Part shown: positions 10,100-24,306 of the stretch, in pieces
How positions within the stretch are numbered: position 1 is the first letter of the stretch
Layout: each line of letters starts with the position of its first letter
DNA from: Fasciolopsis buskii
Taxonomy: Eukaryota; Platyhelminthes; Trematoda; Plagiorchiida; Fasciolidae
Length of the DNA: 64,000 nt
Assembly: GCA_008360955.1 (NCBI GenBank)
Contig: LUCM01011148.1
Location: forward strand, 53,741-117,740
Reading direction: 5' to 3'
Program-made: the position numbers and the translations under genes
The notes under the pieces: generated by a model
The model's input: the letters and a program-made list of their open reading frames with translations, nothing else
Told to the model about the DNA's origin: nothing
Databases searched by the model: none

Positions 10100-13000
10100 G
10101 TGTTTCATTGTCGACTCTTTTTTTCTGTTGCTATTGTCTTATAATGACCATATGGCGAACGATCGATATTAGATCGTACTATGTTTTGATTGGTCCCTAA
10201 TTGGTCAGTCGTGTGTCCTCGTCGTGTGCTTAGTCACGCACTTGAAATGAACGTTGGCTTAGCGCCACTATCCGACAGTTTTGCCCACGCAATCAACCTT
10301 CCACCGAAACGAAGGCCTATTCCTCACTACCTGCATCCGGTGTGTATCAATCCCATCCCCAAAAGCGTAATTTAGGAACAACCATGAAACTGGTAAGCTT
10401 TACAGTGTCTTCAAGCTACCCTTCCTATCCTTGATAACTTCCATCAGTTTGTCTACAGGCCAAATTGTTCTACACTGCACGTTTATGCCCCTTTGGCTTA
10501 TTTTGTTGGTTGGGACCCGCGCATTAAAGGGTGCTGTTCTATCGTACTTCTTGTTATTCGTATTAGTGACTTATCAGTTTCTTTCTTTTTAATCCGTTTG
10601 TTCCAGCCGGCCGATGGCAATGATATTTTTATCTTTTATCTTTCTAACTAATCAAACCTCACACCACATAATACTGGTTTTTCTAACAGTAACACACACC
10701 TCATTAGTCGGTCTAAATTTTAACACCAGCTAATGTATCTAATGCATGTTTATCCTCAAAACACTCCTCATTTTCATCGAAAGGCATTCACACTAAATAG
10801 GAACCGATGAACAGAGTAATCCACGTGAATTATTCGGCACTACTCCCGCAAATCATCCTCGATTTCGATTACCAAATTTTTGGCTGCCATTTGTGAAGTC
10901 TTCCATTCAAAATAAGAATGTTTCATCAATTTTGATTAGAACAGGAAGTGATGGCCAGTTTTGTCCATCAGTGCTTCCTGACTATCTTTTGTGATTCTCT
11001 CTGTCTGCTAAAGACTGACTTTAGGCTGTCAAGGTGCTGCGTCAAATGAATCACCCAAGTTTCGCTGACCTGTTTATCCGTTTTCGTTAGCCCCGTTGCT
11101 GCTTGCTTAAACCATGCATGTAAACTTCTGTCGGGCACCGCGTGATCATTACAGATCAGCTTTTCTGCACGTGGATTTCACCCACCATGTTCTCAGCTTT
11201 TCATTTTTGTGGGAATTGTCCCGCAGTTACTTCTGTGAAGATTTCTTATCAAGTACTTTTTTTAAGCCATCACATGCTAAGTGCAACGTTTTAATCAAAA
11301 ATGACCGTTTACGTTTCTAGTGGAAAACTGATAGCTTTCCGCTAGAGTACTCACTAAAGTATCTGAATTTTCATTACAAGAACTGGCACATTGACTTTCA
11401 GTTTGAGACAACTAACCAGAGATTGTTGCTTTCTGGTCTTACTTGTTATTCCGTTGTACTTACTACTTTGATGCAAAAAAGACCATCAAAAGCGGTTGAA
11501 CGGACATTAAACAGTAATCAACATAATCGATTAAATGAGCCTGTCATATCAAGTCTTGTACTAGGTTTGTAAACTGCGTTGGTCAAATGTTCAACAATTA
11601 CTAACAGAACTATTTTAACTACTTTTTCAGATCGGCTTTTTACGATCAACGAATTTAATTTGTAGCAACAATGGCTTCAATCATTCATCTCTTGGTTGTA
11701 CATTGAACGCTCAGGATTTTGATTCAATTGTTTTGATGCATCTGCCTGAAACATCAAACTTGCTCAAGTGTTGGATTCACCTCGGCAAAATCGGTCAAAT
11801 AAACTAACTTTATCTTGAATTTGAAATAACTCACGACTTCCATCAAAATCGTACAATCTGTTATTCTCATATTACATATCATTCTACTTAGATGCCACTT
11901 TTAGTCTTCTCAATCCATTGATGCGTGCTTCATTCGCCTGGCGCATAGGTTCTCGTGGCGATTCAATAAATCACACCGGGTCTAGTGACGATGGGTTTCC
12001 GAAAACGAAATGCCCAGATTGTTAGTCGCATTCAACTACTCTACGGGGCGGGACAATCTTATATTAGTTTACGTTTGGGGTACACTCGCTCATCCAGCAA
12101 GTATCCTAGAAAACATACCGCAGCAACAGTGCAGGATTCTCAACGCAGGACTGGGCTAACTTGTGTACGTGCATACTTCGGTTGAATTACTTGCTTTAAT
12201 TTTTTTGATGCTCCTACGGTTTAGGATCACTTTTTCTGAAATATCTCCGCGAAGACGATCTGAGGGGTTGCGAAAGATTTGAGGCGGATCTTACATCTAA
12301 CTCATAGTGAATCCAATCAAGTCCTATTCATTGTCAATGTCAGCAGGAAAAATGAAATTCAGATATTACGTTCCCAGATGGGGCGAATTACTTTTCGGGC
12401 AGGTAATCTCAAAACGATACTCTCGTGATTCATGGACATGGAAAGAGACAATCCGAACACTCTGACCAATGCTCTCCAGCTCCACGTGACTGAACGAAAA
12501 TGCACGTTTGTGCTTTTGATCTCCAGTCAACTCCCTTTGGCAGAACACACTAGATCTTGAAAATTGAAAACACAACAGGAAGTCCTAGTGCATTTTGCCG
12601 TGCCTGGATAGGACTCACTTTCGAAGGCATCGTGGATCCATGTGACCATTTGTGAAAAACACGATCGTACAGCCGCCGACGTCGTGGGCAGATGATGCAG
12701 TACCGGGACAAAAACTGGAGGACCGAAAGACCTTTAGCCATAAAAAACAAACAGATAAACTCGACGGGGTAGACTGGATTTCAGTGGTTAGAAATTCACT
12801 AAAGCATTCGACTTGACATTGAGCTATGCACCGGCTTCGTCTAAGTTGGTGTTTCGGAATGATGATCACAGTTAGTCTTCGTATTGTTTCTTTTTGTTCA
12901 GACCTAAGTACTGATGGGATCAATGCTTACAATATTGCTATATATTACAACCAGCTATATCACTCTTGACATAATTTAGGAATGATGATAAAATATTTTG

Positions 13001-16000
13001 GAAGTACTATCCAGCTGATCTAACTGAGATCTTGTTTACCTAGGTCTGTACTAAAGATCAGATTATTTGCCGACATCTGCGCGCCGGCGCTTAAAAGGGT
13101 ATTGATTGTCGGTGGATTATCGTTAATTTACAAACAGACATGTGACTATCGAGTTTTTCAAAAATACGATCAGTTGTTACCGGATTCCAAATAGCTTAGA
13201 CCCAATGCCAAATTACTTAGAAAATTGGCAACTTTTTAGTTTTTAGGATAGGAGTCTCAGGATCTGCCATATTAAAGTATACAGCTTTCTCCCACTACTC
13301 AAATGTCAGAACGCTTGGTTTTATTGCTTTATGGATACTTTCGAATTCGCCTGTAAAACAAGACATTAAAAGGAAATCTTCAGTGTTTTTGTTGCTTAGA
13401 CCAATTTCTCTGTTTTGATTCTCGTCATGAGTTATTACTGAGTCGATGACGTAAGCGATTACCGTAAAACTTGTCAGTTTTCAGTCAAACGTTCCCTACT
13501 TTAAAAGAGCTTAATGTTTTCGGGTAAATTTCTCTGCTTTCTAACATTCTTAAAATCTATGACAGCAAGATATGTGCCAGTGGACTGTTACCAAACTGGT
13601 CCAGAATTTCAGCGATTTGCTGGCACCGAGTGGTCTTCGCTGGACTCTACGGAGCATCGCATCAACGGATAGGTGCACACTTCCATTTCTACTTAATTCA
13701 CAGATGTGTTATGAACCTCATCGTGGTTTATGCGATGTCAAGATTTTGTTGGACCAATTATAGATTGGAAATTTATTCCGCTTTTTCTCATCGCTTTGCT
13801 CGACACTGAGTCTCTACCTCGATGGACTGTTAGAGGTGTTCGCATTTTCTGGGTTCTGCTTATTTGAGATCTATCGTTCGCGTGCACACGGATAATCAGG
13901 AATCTGTTCAACTGCTGTTATGTTCTTTACAATCTACAGGCTTTTCGCCTATTCTAGGTCGGGGTGGTACTTTAACGTGCGTTGTTAATTGAAAAGAAAG
14001 TGGCAAGCTCTAATTTGCTTTCGGATGCATTCGGATCGCTGTTGATTTGTCTTTGTTTGTGATCAGTTTTCAAACCGAATTCACTATGGTACGCCTGTCA
14101 CCGGTCTGTCAACTGAACTTGGTTTTTTAATCTCAAGCTGTTATCAGAATGGCATCATTATTTAGTGGACGCGGTTAACTGTCGTCTTTTGTGTTTACGA
14201 TACACGTACCTAGTCTTAAACATTAAGTCCTTAAACAGTCTTGCACTGGAATTATGCCTTGAGTTGATCTCTGATAGTCTGATTTCTGACCACAGAAATA
14301 TGATCTTTTGAAATTAGAACCACTGATTCCGTTGGGGTCCCTCAGATACTTGTAGTTGTGTGTGCAGAATTGGAATCCATTTCCGAATTGGCGGTAGTGT
14401 GCTGCAATGGCCGGGTTGCTTGTACTTGTCTGTTCAGTGAACTATTTGAATTTCAGGTCTTAGAAAGACTCCATTTAGGGTTTTGTGATTGCTTGGTATT
14501 TCTTTGAAATTCAAACCATATCTATAGCTTATCCTGTTTGGTCCTTTCGGAGGACAGTACGAGGAAGGTGATCATGCTTTCGTCCACTCGACTTAACGTT
14601 TGTCTTCGGGACGCAGTTAGAAATTTGCGACGGGCATTCATTCTGTTTCCTAATCAAGACAATTAATGATGACTATTATTTGGTAAGGAATTATTATAGC
14701 TGCCATTCCTGGAGCCATGAGACAAGCCCTGCAACGTGCATTCCACGGGAGTAAGTTTCTCATCGAGGCACAACTTATTAAAGCTTTGAAATCTGCAGCT
14801 TCTTTTTAGCCGGACAAATTAGGCAATCGCGCTTCCAAAAATCAGTCTTTCTAGTGTAGTATACAATTACTTTCTATTATGACTTCAGGAAGTTTCACAT
14901 TTCCGTGCACTGCCAACTGGGGTGTTAACTGCCTAACTGATTTGACGAAACTGTTCCAACCCCAGTTACTGGCTACGGGGTTGTAACAATGGGACAGCCG
15001 TTAAAGCTCATCTGTGATCGTAGAACGGTTAATGGCGGAAGACCCGCGGTTGAAGTACAATGCTGCAGTCCGGCTGTGATAGGCCGAAAGTGTCAGATAT
15101 GTGGTTGGAAAATGCGTCATATTGTTAAGCTTACGATAAATATAAATATGAATATGTATATGCATGTATTCAAATGTATAAAGACCAGCAGAAATATCAA
15201 AGACAATTCCACTGGATTACTCGGTGCTTCGGTTGCTTCGCCGCTACCGCACGTGGGCGACTTGTCATAAAGCTGGAATACATTAAGTTGCTGAACGTTT
15301 AAGACCACACAGCATTGCGTGTTGATGTTTATTTAGCATGGTTCGCCTAGGTCACCTTGTTGTCATTACATTTGCAGCATTTTCATCTGTGTACTTTTTG
15401 ATAAATGTAGGTCCGGAATGCCAACACGATATACCGATAAGAAATCAATTTTCCCAATGCAGATACTAACTAAAGTTCCATTTCACATGGCATTTTATGT
15501 CCAAGACGTTACCTCCCTTTATTAATAAACTGAGAGCAAACAGGTCTCAGTCAGATGCTCGCGGTAACGCGTACTGGTTGATAGGTTAGAACGTAGTGCC
15601 ATGAAAAGAAACTATTTTAAGGTCAGATATACATATCAAACATTCAAATTAGGACTAGAAAGGTGACTGAAAAAACTGATGGTTAAAGTCACAGTCCGTT
15701 GGCAAGCAACGATACCCAGTGCACAGTTTTCACCATGCTTTAATCAGGTAATGCCCAAGGATTAAGAAGAACCAATAAAACGAATGCTATTCACGTGTAT
15801 AAAAATGACTTGAACACTGAATTTGATCAAGTTTAGCAGCGACATCAAATCGAGTCTGTTACGGTTACGCACACAGTGCAATACGTGTTAGTAAGCACGG
15901 TCACCGCCAAACTTTGGCAAATTATGAATCTTGGGTGCATTCTACATTCGCTATTCACTGGAAGGCCACTTAGGAGTACCATGTAACTTCAATGACCTAG

Positions 16001-16900
16001 TGATTGAAATATATTCAAACTTTTAATGACCAATGTGATTTGCTCCCTGGTTAATCTACAAGTTGCTGCTGCCGCAAATAATATCCTAGCTTTTCGTCCA
16101 CTTCCCTTTGATTTTATTATCGAAGACGCAATAATTTTGATTATCCAATCACTCGTGATCGACAGACTCAATTTTGACAATGGGCAGGATCTTTCCCACC
16201 AAATTTGCAACACCACAGCGATAACACCGACTGATGGCTTCACGGACAGATCCCTTCATGCGGTGATCAGCTAGTTCCACCCTTCCGGAGCAGAAAGGCA
16301 TCCGAACAAATTAGAATGATATATCTGAAACTATACCTAACGGTAGCTTACATCTTCATTACTCAACCAGTTCTTTTCGAACTATTGAAAAGAGACCGAT
16401 TCAAGGTAAATAGCTCTTCTTTCTGCAGATTATCAGTGAGTTGGTACAGCTGCGTGAATTACCGGACAATAAGTATGATCTCTAAATCAACCGACTGCTG
16501 GAAGTTGGTATCACTTAATCAGGTTCCTCGGCCTTCTTTACTGATCAGGACAGAAGTGATTCAAACTGACCTTCAGAACAAATTACAGATGCACGTGTAG
16601 AACATACATCATGTTATTCCACATTTGGATAAGTAATTTCGTAGAGTATCAGACAGGAGGAGTGGCTTAAAGACCAACTGCTGTATCCAAATATTACTTA
16701 GATTGTGAAGTGAAATTAAGTTCGGCCGTGTTGATTTCTTGCTACTGTTTACGACATCACACGTGCTTAAGAATTTTGTCAAATAGCTAATCTCAGATTA
16801 TCAACAACGGTCTCTTGCTCCTTTATCTGTAATGCTATTCCTCCTAAGACCATGTTCCATGCCCACTCCGTTGTCCAGTTTCGTGTGCTTTCGAGGTAAC
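10100..16900. other. Long stretch with no gene or repeat recognised
   Basis: Only weak exon-like fragments occur. A 51-base segment at 14,700-14,750 (plus) reads AIPGAMRQALQRAFHG between TTATTATAG and GGGA|GTAAGT. A segment near 13,560-13,675 is open in all three plus frames, which argues against reading meaning into any one. I found no transposon motifs, tRNA boxes or inverted repeats. Confidence 0.4.
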
Positions 16901-16987
16901 AATACATCTCCAAAAATCCGTAATAAAGCTTTTCCGTACTCGATTTATCAATACATCACCAACCAATCATATAGTTTCATCGTATCG

Positions 16988-17200
16988 ATGACACCCGTTC
17001 AGCAAGAATATGAACTACTTGAACTCATTCAAGAAGAAACAAAACGTGTAATGCAATTTTCACCAGATAGTTCGTCTCACACTGACGTCAGGCACACTCA
17101 CAGTTATAATGGTTACTGTTCCTGTCAAAGTGCAGTCTTACTTTTTTGGGCTTGGGTTATTCATAAATCAAAAATATATATCCCATCTGGTGTGCGATGA
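16988..17200 (+). CDS. Weak candidate: protein-like open frame
   Basis: From an ATG at 16,988 the frame reads MTPVQQEYELLELIQEETKR, then a serine/histidine-rich part, and ends at a stop at 17,200 after a hydrophobic stretch. The acidic, helix-forming start looks like real protein, but no splice sites of quality or family motifs support it. It could equally be the open half of a longer chance frame that begins at 16,832. Confidence 0.18.
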   Translation: MTPVQQEYELLELIQEETKRVMQFSPDSSSHTDVRHTHSYNGYCSCQSAVLLFWAWVIHKSKIYIPSGVR

Positions 17201-17299
17201 ACACCCAGTCATTTCTAATTTATCTGGCCTAAACGAACAAGAAATGGATTTCAGAGAGATTTGAATATGATTTTGACCTGATTTTTCACTTGTAAGCCT

Positions 17300-17346
17300 A
17301 ATAATAATAATGAAAATAATAATGGTAATATTAAAAATAACAATAA
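17300..17346. repeat. AAT-rich simple repeat
   Basis: Imperfect tandem AAT units (AATAATAATAATGAAAATAA and similar). Confidence 0.85.
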
Positions 17347-17349
17347 AAT

Positions 17350-20300
17350 CGTTGTGTTACCTTCCTTTCCACTCATTATCCAATAAACCTAGAACAGGCT
17401 CACGACAGGGTAGCCACCCATAATAGGCTGCTAACCAAGCAATGGACTGACGGTGGAAGGAGGTTTCGACTGTAAAACACCTACTCTTAAATGTTGTGAT
17501 GACAACCAACAGCAATCGAGAAAAGGAAATTTCTGTCGTGTGAATGTCAAAAGGATTCAAAGCAATTGGCTGACGGGCAATAAGTTAGACGTAACAGGTT
17601 ATGCTTTACAGAATAGATGGAACCATTATGCAGTTGACAGCATAATGATAAGCCCAAAGCTCACGAGTTACCCCAACGACAAACAAACCACATAGGCACG
17701 TACCTTCTAATGCTTTCATATCTATTGGGAAAGTAAAATAACAGATCTCCGGATCCTCTTCCACACAGTGAAAATCAAAGTACGCCACATCTCTTGCTTT
17801 GATCTAGATACAAAGGAGTCGAGAAGAGGGACGTTTAAAAAAGTGAACAGAACATTCCATTTTCTGTCTCCAGTTATAGATATAACCTTCTCAATACAAA
17901 TAAGTGAAAGCGCATTTGGGGGTTGTAGACTATCAATGAGTACTAACGAATCACAACAAATGCATAACGCCCAAGGTAAACCCATTAAATCAATCCTTTC
18001 ACAAATTTGGTTTGAAATTATTGTTGCAACATGTCCTTGTATACGATAGTGGCTGAAAATTCCTCATCTGTTAATTCTTTGCAAGCTGCTTACTTGATAG
18101 GGTGAATCCTTAAAGGTGTCAGAATTCAGTTGGGTGATCGTTTTAATCTCCATGTCTTCCTCGTCATCATCCGAGCGGTCTTGCATTCTTTCCCGTTGTT
18201 TGCACCTATTTTAGCTACACAGATGATTAGGGCCAAATAACTTTTTACTAACCCAGCAAAGTGAACAGCACCATCGACAGTTATCACGTGATGTGACTCT
18301 ACTGATTAAAATTCTGCCTCCTGGTTGGTTGAATCGACCGCTGACCTGAAGCTTTTCGCCAGTATGTGATGCTGATCACCGGTTTGTTTATAAGCTGTAA
18401 AGTTTTATTACTCAGTAAGAAAAACGAAATATTTTGCAACTTCTAAATCTTCCATTGTGGAAACTTTACAAGAACCAATGCTCGAAGTTTCTCAACCGTC
18501 AGTGGGAAGAAGGCTGAAGGACGTTCAAAATGACGTGTTGCTGCAGTCCTACCACTCTGGTATCCATTGAGTACTCAGGTAATCACAGTTGTTCGCAAAC
18601 TTGCAACCGCTAAATGTATTCAGAATGATCAAACAACATTTATCACACCCATCAACCAAGGATCCTGTTCATAAGCCTTGTTTGTAAGCTGTTCATTCGG
18701 ACTCCTATTTAAAAGAACACTGCAAGGGTAATTAGTTTATGGTGTAGGTTCGACCACAATACGGCACGATATTCGGCCAGAATTGCTCGTTAACTTTCAC
18801 CAGTAACTTAGGGCTAGTCGTTAACGATTTAATCTAAAACACCCGGTCACACAAAAGTGACCTTTGATGAACCAAACAGAACTGTGAATGAAGTACAGTT
18901 TCCGCTAGTAAGGACCACAAAAAATGCATTTCAAAATGACCAGCAGGATTAAGTAAAAGCTTTGTGATACTCCTACAAAGACCCTTGGTGAAGAATAATT
19001 CAATTTTCACGGTCTTCTATGATTTGACAACATAAATTTCTTCTTGGGTCAAACCGCTGATTACCTGCTTTCCTGTCTTGCAGTCAATCGAAATAGACAC
19101 ATTCGTGATCTTCTTAATGCAACTCAAACACGGAATTTCACGGTCAGGGATGAATTCACCTGCCCAATTCGAAGTGCTGCTTTTCAGTTCTAGATTTCTT
19201 TTTTCACACTGTGTATCCCAGCATCCACCTACTGTGAAATTCTGAAGCTATGACCGCTCAGTTTCTTCTTGTTTATACATTGATCCTCTATTTACTACAT
19301 ACTGCTCATCGAATGTTTTGCATTTTACCCAAACCAGTGTTATTTCATATTATGCAGCCTTGTGTCACTAGTGGCATGGAACTCAACACAAGTAATTATG
19401 TTATATGAAACAATATATACCAATACATAATAGAACATGATCGTTGCAAACAGCTTTGGTCGTTTGTAGAGGAGCAAAATAGAATTTCCGTTATTAGCAG
19501 GAAATTTTCGCGTACGGATTCGATGTACAAAGTTGGCCCGGAAGCACACTACCATTTAGCTTTGCCAGAATGGCAAAAGCCTTCGAATGAATAACCGTGC
19601 GATTCTCAAGTGGATTTATCATCAATCCAAAATCCTAGTGATTCAAACGCGGCTCTGGTCCGTAATGTAGAAACCCGAATGTCTTAGTTAGGCTGGATCG
19701 TTCGGCCCATCGCCCGAGCAGTCTATCTGATTCAAACTGTTATTAGCCAACCTGTCTGAATGCGTGTACGCCCGTCTTAGAGGTATTCGTTTTAGGTGGA
19801 TCAATCATCCCGCTTGTAAGTTTGGATGAGCCTAGTTAGTAAATAAGTATTAGATATATGTGAAGTCCGCTGTCAGACAGGTGAAACCCAATTGTCTTAC
19901 TTTATATCCCGGTGTAATAATGATCCATGAGCTCGCATATTAGCACTTTATTGATCACATGGTAAAAACGAGGTTAACGAAAATAACAGCTAACTTATGT
20001 AATAGGTGAATTATTTAAAACGTCAGTGTTTGTTCAGTAGTCAGATAAAATCCCAATAGCGCTTCATCATTGAACGTTTATCTATCCTCTTCGGTTAAAT
20101 AGGTCATGTGACCGGCCCTCAAATCGACAGCACTCTTTTTCAACAAGCTAAACTGCACATGTTTCAGTTACGCTGACCGTTAAACAAGGGAAACCTGTTG
20201 TTGTTGTTGCTGGTCTATAGATTATTTACATCTTGTTAGTTTTTGTTCATTTGAGCGGTAATCCCTAAACTGCAAATAATGCATGAAAATTTTGATCGAC

Positions 20301-20820
20301 CTAAACAGTTTTTTTACAAATAACTCCTATTGTTTGTTTTTAAACTTAGTACAGGCCAAGGTTTCTGAATCATTCAGATAAAAACCACGAAAGCACGACT
20401 GCTGCATACACACTCACTTGACGTGGTTGCAATAGGATAGCAGAATAATTTTCCTTTCTTTGCATTTTCAGTCTGTGCCAAAGCGTCATTTGACGGTATC
20501 GCGCCAATTCGGTATTACAATCCACATACAAGCGGCGTATTTCTCGAGATATGAAAAAAAGAAAACAGAAAGCGGACCTGTTCGGTAGAACCAAAGCATT
20601 TCCACGTAATCCGTAAAGCTATTCGCAAAGGAGATAGTAAAATTGCATTTATCAAGAGAATAACTCCATTCATCTTGTAAATGATGGTGCTATCAGGAAC
20701 AGTAGTTACGGCCCCTAAAATTAGTTTAGAGGTTTCCTGTTCAAGGTAATGGTTATTTGAGCACTTTTTCCGGCTTCTAGTTCTTGTTTCTCACGAGAAT
20801 AGTATTTCCGCGTTTTTTCT
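17350..20820. other. No gene or repeat recognised
   Basis: Overlapping short open frames occur on both strands at 17,450-18,050, none with recognisable motifs. A short GTT run lies at about 20,198. No transposon signatures seen. Confidence 0.45.
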
Positions 20821-21240
20821 TTTGTTATTCGGACTTCTAGGGAATCGATTGTCATGCAAAAATCAGTTATTTTGATTTTCACCGAGGCAAAAGTTTCATC
20901 TAACTTCTTGAATACCCGGAATATCCTAAAAAAAATGGTTGATCACCCTACCAGTGATTTCATTGTGGAAGTAGCAGCAAACATTAGAACTTACGATGGC
21001 TCGGCAATAACGTCTTATAAGCACGCACGAAAATATCCCGTACAATTGGAAGTAAATGCCGGGGCAAAGAATGGCTCCAGTCTCTGTTTCGATTGATTCC
21101 CAGTTCGCTCAGCGCGCACTGAACTCATCAGTCGATACAAGTACATTGCCCATCCTGTATGTTAAGCGATAACTCTTACGTGCAATACACTTTTCGAAAC
21201 GAATAATGCTGACAGATAGGCTATTTTCGTACTTACTCCA

Positions 21241-21398
21241 GGGGGGAGTCAATGTTTTTCCAGGAGAGCAGGGAGAAGTCAGTCTTGAATGGGGGAGCAT
21301 AGGTGATAACAACTTGTCCGCTAGTATGGATTCGTTTCACCGTGCAATGAAGAATTCTTCATGTACCAGCATTAACAGTCCGTCGAGAGGAAATGGCA
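21241..21398 (+). CDS. Candidate exon, unidentified
   Basis: An acceptor-like CGTACTTACTCCAG is followed by an open frame (GGVNVFPGEQGEVSLEWGS, then a serine/asparagine-rich part) that ends at GGCA|GTAAGT. I do not recognise the protein. Its outgoing phase does not fit the next candidate at 22,867, so no gene model can be built. A further protein-like plus-strand frame lies just upstream (about 20,841-21,096). Confidence 0.22.
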
Positions 21399-22549
21399 GT
21401 AAGTTTTTTGGGCACAGATAACTATGATCGCTTGGTGACACGGGCACCAGCCATAACGAAAATTCCCCCGGATTCAGTGAAGTGAGGGTAGACATAAGAC
21501 AGAAGAACCATGAGATATTTCAAAGTGACGGATTGCCCAGACTTCCCGCATTCCGTTCGTTTTTCCTTTATATTGATCATCCACCATGAGGAGGAAGATT
21601 TTTTCGCCTTCGTTGCTCTGATGGACAGGCGGTTTTTCAAGGCAAACCATTAGGAACTAATGCACTAAGCCCGAGGGTAATCGGATGGACTGTATTATTT
21701 GCAAAGCTTACAGTAATGGGTAGCTAATTCTAACAACCAGCAGCACTAGTGAATTTTGAGTTAATTAGTGAATTAGTTGTTATAATTAATAAATTAGGCG
21801 CACGCATGTGCATATTTTGAACGAATGAAGTTGAAGCATTAAATTTGTCTGGTGGATGGAATTTCATGAAATGTCCGTTCGATATCAGAGGGTAACACTT
21901 TAAACAGCAGGAAATCAGTTTCCGTCCTGATTTCCGGTAATTGACTACTTAATTGTCACGGTTAACAGTCGGATCAATTCGAACTTATCCCATTGAACTG
22001 AGCAATTTTAATGTGGTGATCGTTCACGTTTTCCACGTGTATGCTTATCGTATTCAGGTCATACCCGGTTTGTTGCCGAGCCTGAAGAGCTGCACACAGA
22101 GTTATGTGGTGCAAGAAGGAAAAATGTTCAAATTCCGAAAGCACAAAGGATTCCACTATTGATCAGTTATCAACAGGCTAGTTATCAGCACGTGATACGA
22201 ATTGAACTGACCATAGTAACAGACAAATTCTGGTTATGTTCTCCATCCCCCGCTTGCCAAGTATTGCAAAAAAATTGCAAATCGAGCTTACCGCATTTTA
22301 AAAAGAGGTTACGAGCTGGTGCTAAAAGTACAAATACGGATTGTTTCTGTCCCATGAGTTATGCAACAGTGAGGACAGGTCATGCCTGGGAAACGGCACA
22401 CCTATCCGGCAAGCCCGTCTGTGCTTCGGTGAATGACGTACGGTCTAAATACCTGACCGACCATAAGCCGGGATGTAGGTTGGGGGAGCAATCATTTGGC
22501 CTAATTCAGGAACCGGGAAAAAGTACTCTGGTTTTGTAACAAGCTCAAA

Positions 22550-22775
22550 GACGAACGGGGCGGGGTTCGACATGAAGGCCGACGAGGAGACAATGACCAA
22601 TGAGCTGCACTGCGTAGACTCATATAGATTGTTTGATTATGATAAAATAGACGGGAATAATTGTGCGCACGTGCCAGGGGCAATTTTGTTTGTTCTCTTT
22701 TGATTAGGCGGAGTGGGGGAGACTGAAAGTGAGCCAGAATGACCGACTGAAGCCACAAGAGTTGGCGACAGTGAA
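22550..22775 (+). repeat. LTR-like interspersed repeat, copy 1
   Basis: This segment shares diverged similarity, in the same orientation, with 26,515-26,750. Matching landmarks are GGTTCGACATGAAGGCCGA against GGTATGAAGACC, TTTGATTATGATAAAA against TTTGACTATGACAAAA, and GATTAGGCGGAGTGGGG against GATTAGGCGGACTGGGA. Both end near AGTTGGCGACAGTGAAA or AGTTATCGACCGCGAAA. Those ends resemble an LTR edge followed by a TGGCGACCGTGACA-type primer binding site, the tRNA-Arg type used by some gypsy elements. LTR identity is inference; repeat status is seen directly. Confidence 0.55.
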
Positions 22776-22866
22776 AAACTGATCTTAATGCTCAAATACT
22801 TCATAGCAGTTATGTAACAGTATTAAAGGCACGCGTTAAGCATTCGTTTGTTCAGCTTGTTTCTAG

Positions 22867-22945
22867 GGCCATCATCCCAGATTATCCTGTAAATTTCGCT
22901 TACGAAACTAGGTCACTTCCCAACGCGTCAATAGGACAATACTCG
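22867..22945 (+). CDS. Candidate short internal exon
   Basis: The acceptor CAGCTTGTTTCTAG and the donor ACTCG|GTAAGT both match consensus well. The 79 bases between have only one open frame, reading AIIPDYPVNFAYETRSLPNA and ending on a whole codon. The family is not recognised. The outgoing phase (0) fits the candidate exon at 24,098-24,195. Confidence 0.3.
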
Positions 22946-24097
22946 GTAAGTCTAAATCACACACCTGTCAGTCCATTCCCGTGTTTTCTTCCGTTTGTGC
23001 TACCATCCTTCTACTTCCGATCTATCCAAACGCGTGCATTCAGCTGGACGTACACATTAGGAAGTAAAAGACGATGTTCTGTTGAAAGATCAAATGACCT
23101 ATCAACTATATCTTTTCTATTTCTAACTACTATTCTGTTTGGCCTAAAAATGACTGTCACATACACACCTGAAGACTATCTATATTTGCTCGCTCAACAA
23201 GCTGACCTCACTCGTTTCCCAATCGATTTTTTGTCGATTTAAGCTGACGTGAACCAGTAGCTAGTTTTGTTTCATGCATTCAGCTACGGAACTGTTTGCG
23301 TTAATACCCGTGTTTCCCAATTTGATGGTATTGCCTTGTTTGCGAAGATGTTCCAATATTTATATTTACTATCTAGTATGCTCTGGATCCCAACGCAATG
23401 TTCAAAAATTAGACAACAAAAATTTGTGACCTTTTTGTCTATGTACAGAAAGATCATTTTTTGAAACCTTCTGTTTACCAGTTCCACCAGTTAATGCGGG
23501 GAAATGTGAATTGAGGCATACCGATCTCCGCAGCATTACTTGTACACGAAAAGTTAGACCGTTTGTAAAGCGGTCTACGTTGTTTCATCGTGGACATTTA
23601 GCCCGTAGTGTTGTCTTTTTGGATCAGCGAATGAGAGGAACGAAAATGAATTCAAGAAACCACTGTCAGTCGGACAGCTTCTGCTTGAAATCTTTTAAAA
23701 TGAAATGCGAAAATTTGTAGTCACGAAAAAGATTGGACCGCGAACGACGATACCTGAGTGCGCTAAGGAAGGCGGTTATTTTAGTAAAGAAAAGGTAATA
23801 ATCAAAGCAACAATAACGGCAAACCTTTTTTTATCTTATGGAAGACGATGCAATTAACTGCTTATTTTCTCACACCACTCTTGATGTAAACTGAGTTACT
23901 CTAGCGCGCATTGAAATTTCCCAAAACGATCTTGTCTTTGCCTCGGCGCTTAGATGATTGCCAGAAAAACTCGAATACGGATTCGTTTTTTTCGATGTCA
24001 TTTTACCATGTTCGCGGAGCTCATTTCACCGAAGCGATTTCGCCCTAATTGCCCCATGTCTAACCACACATCTTTTGTTTCGCTTTCTCTTCCCAAG

Positions 24098-24195
24098 AAT
24101 CTTTCTGCAAAGAATAGATCTGAATTAGAGTTACCTGAGGCGCAGTTGCTTCCCGATTTTCCAACTAAGCATGAATTCATCGAAATGCGAACAAA
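24098..24195 (+). CDS. Candidate short exon
   Basis: A strong pyrimidine tract and acceptor (GTTTCGCTTTCTCTTCCCAAG) precede an open segment NLSAKNRSELELPEAQLLPD that continues through KHEFIEMR to a weak donor ACAAA|GTAAAA. It starts in phase 0 and is compatible with 22,867-22,945 across a 1,152-base intron. Identity unknown; the frame could also simply stop at the TAA at 24,197-24,199. Confidence 0.22.
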
Positions 24196-24306
24196 GTAAA
24201 AATCACAATAGAATGAACCTGGTTGCTGATAAATTGTGACTATCGAAAATACTCGTTCACAACCACATTGAAACAAAATTCTATTCTATTTTAGTAGTAG
24301 GAGGGT

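Noticed and set aside
13560..13765. Exon with acceptor TCTATGACAG and frame RYVPVDCYQTGPEFQRF
   Set aside because: All three plus-strand frames are open over most of the stretch, so openness carries no information here.
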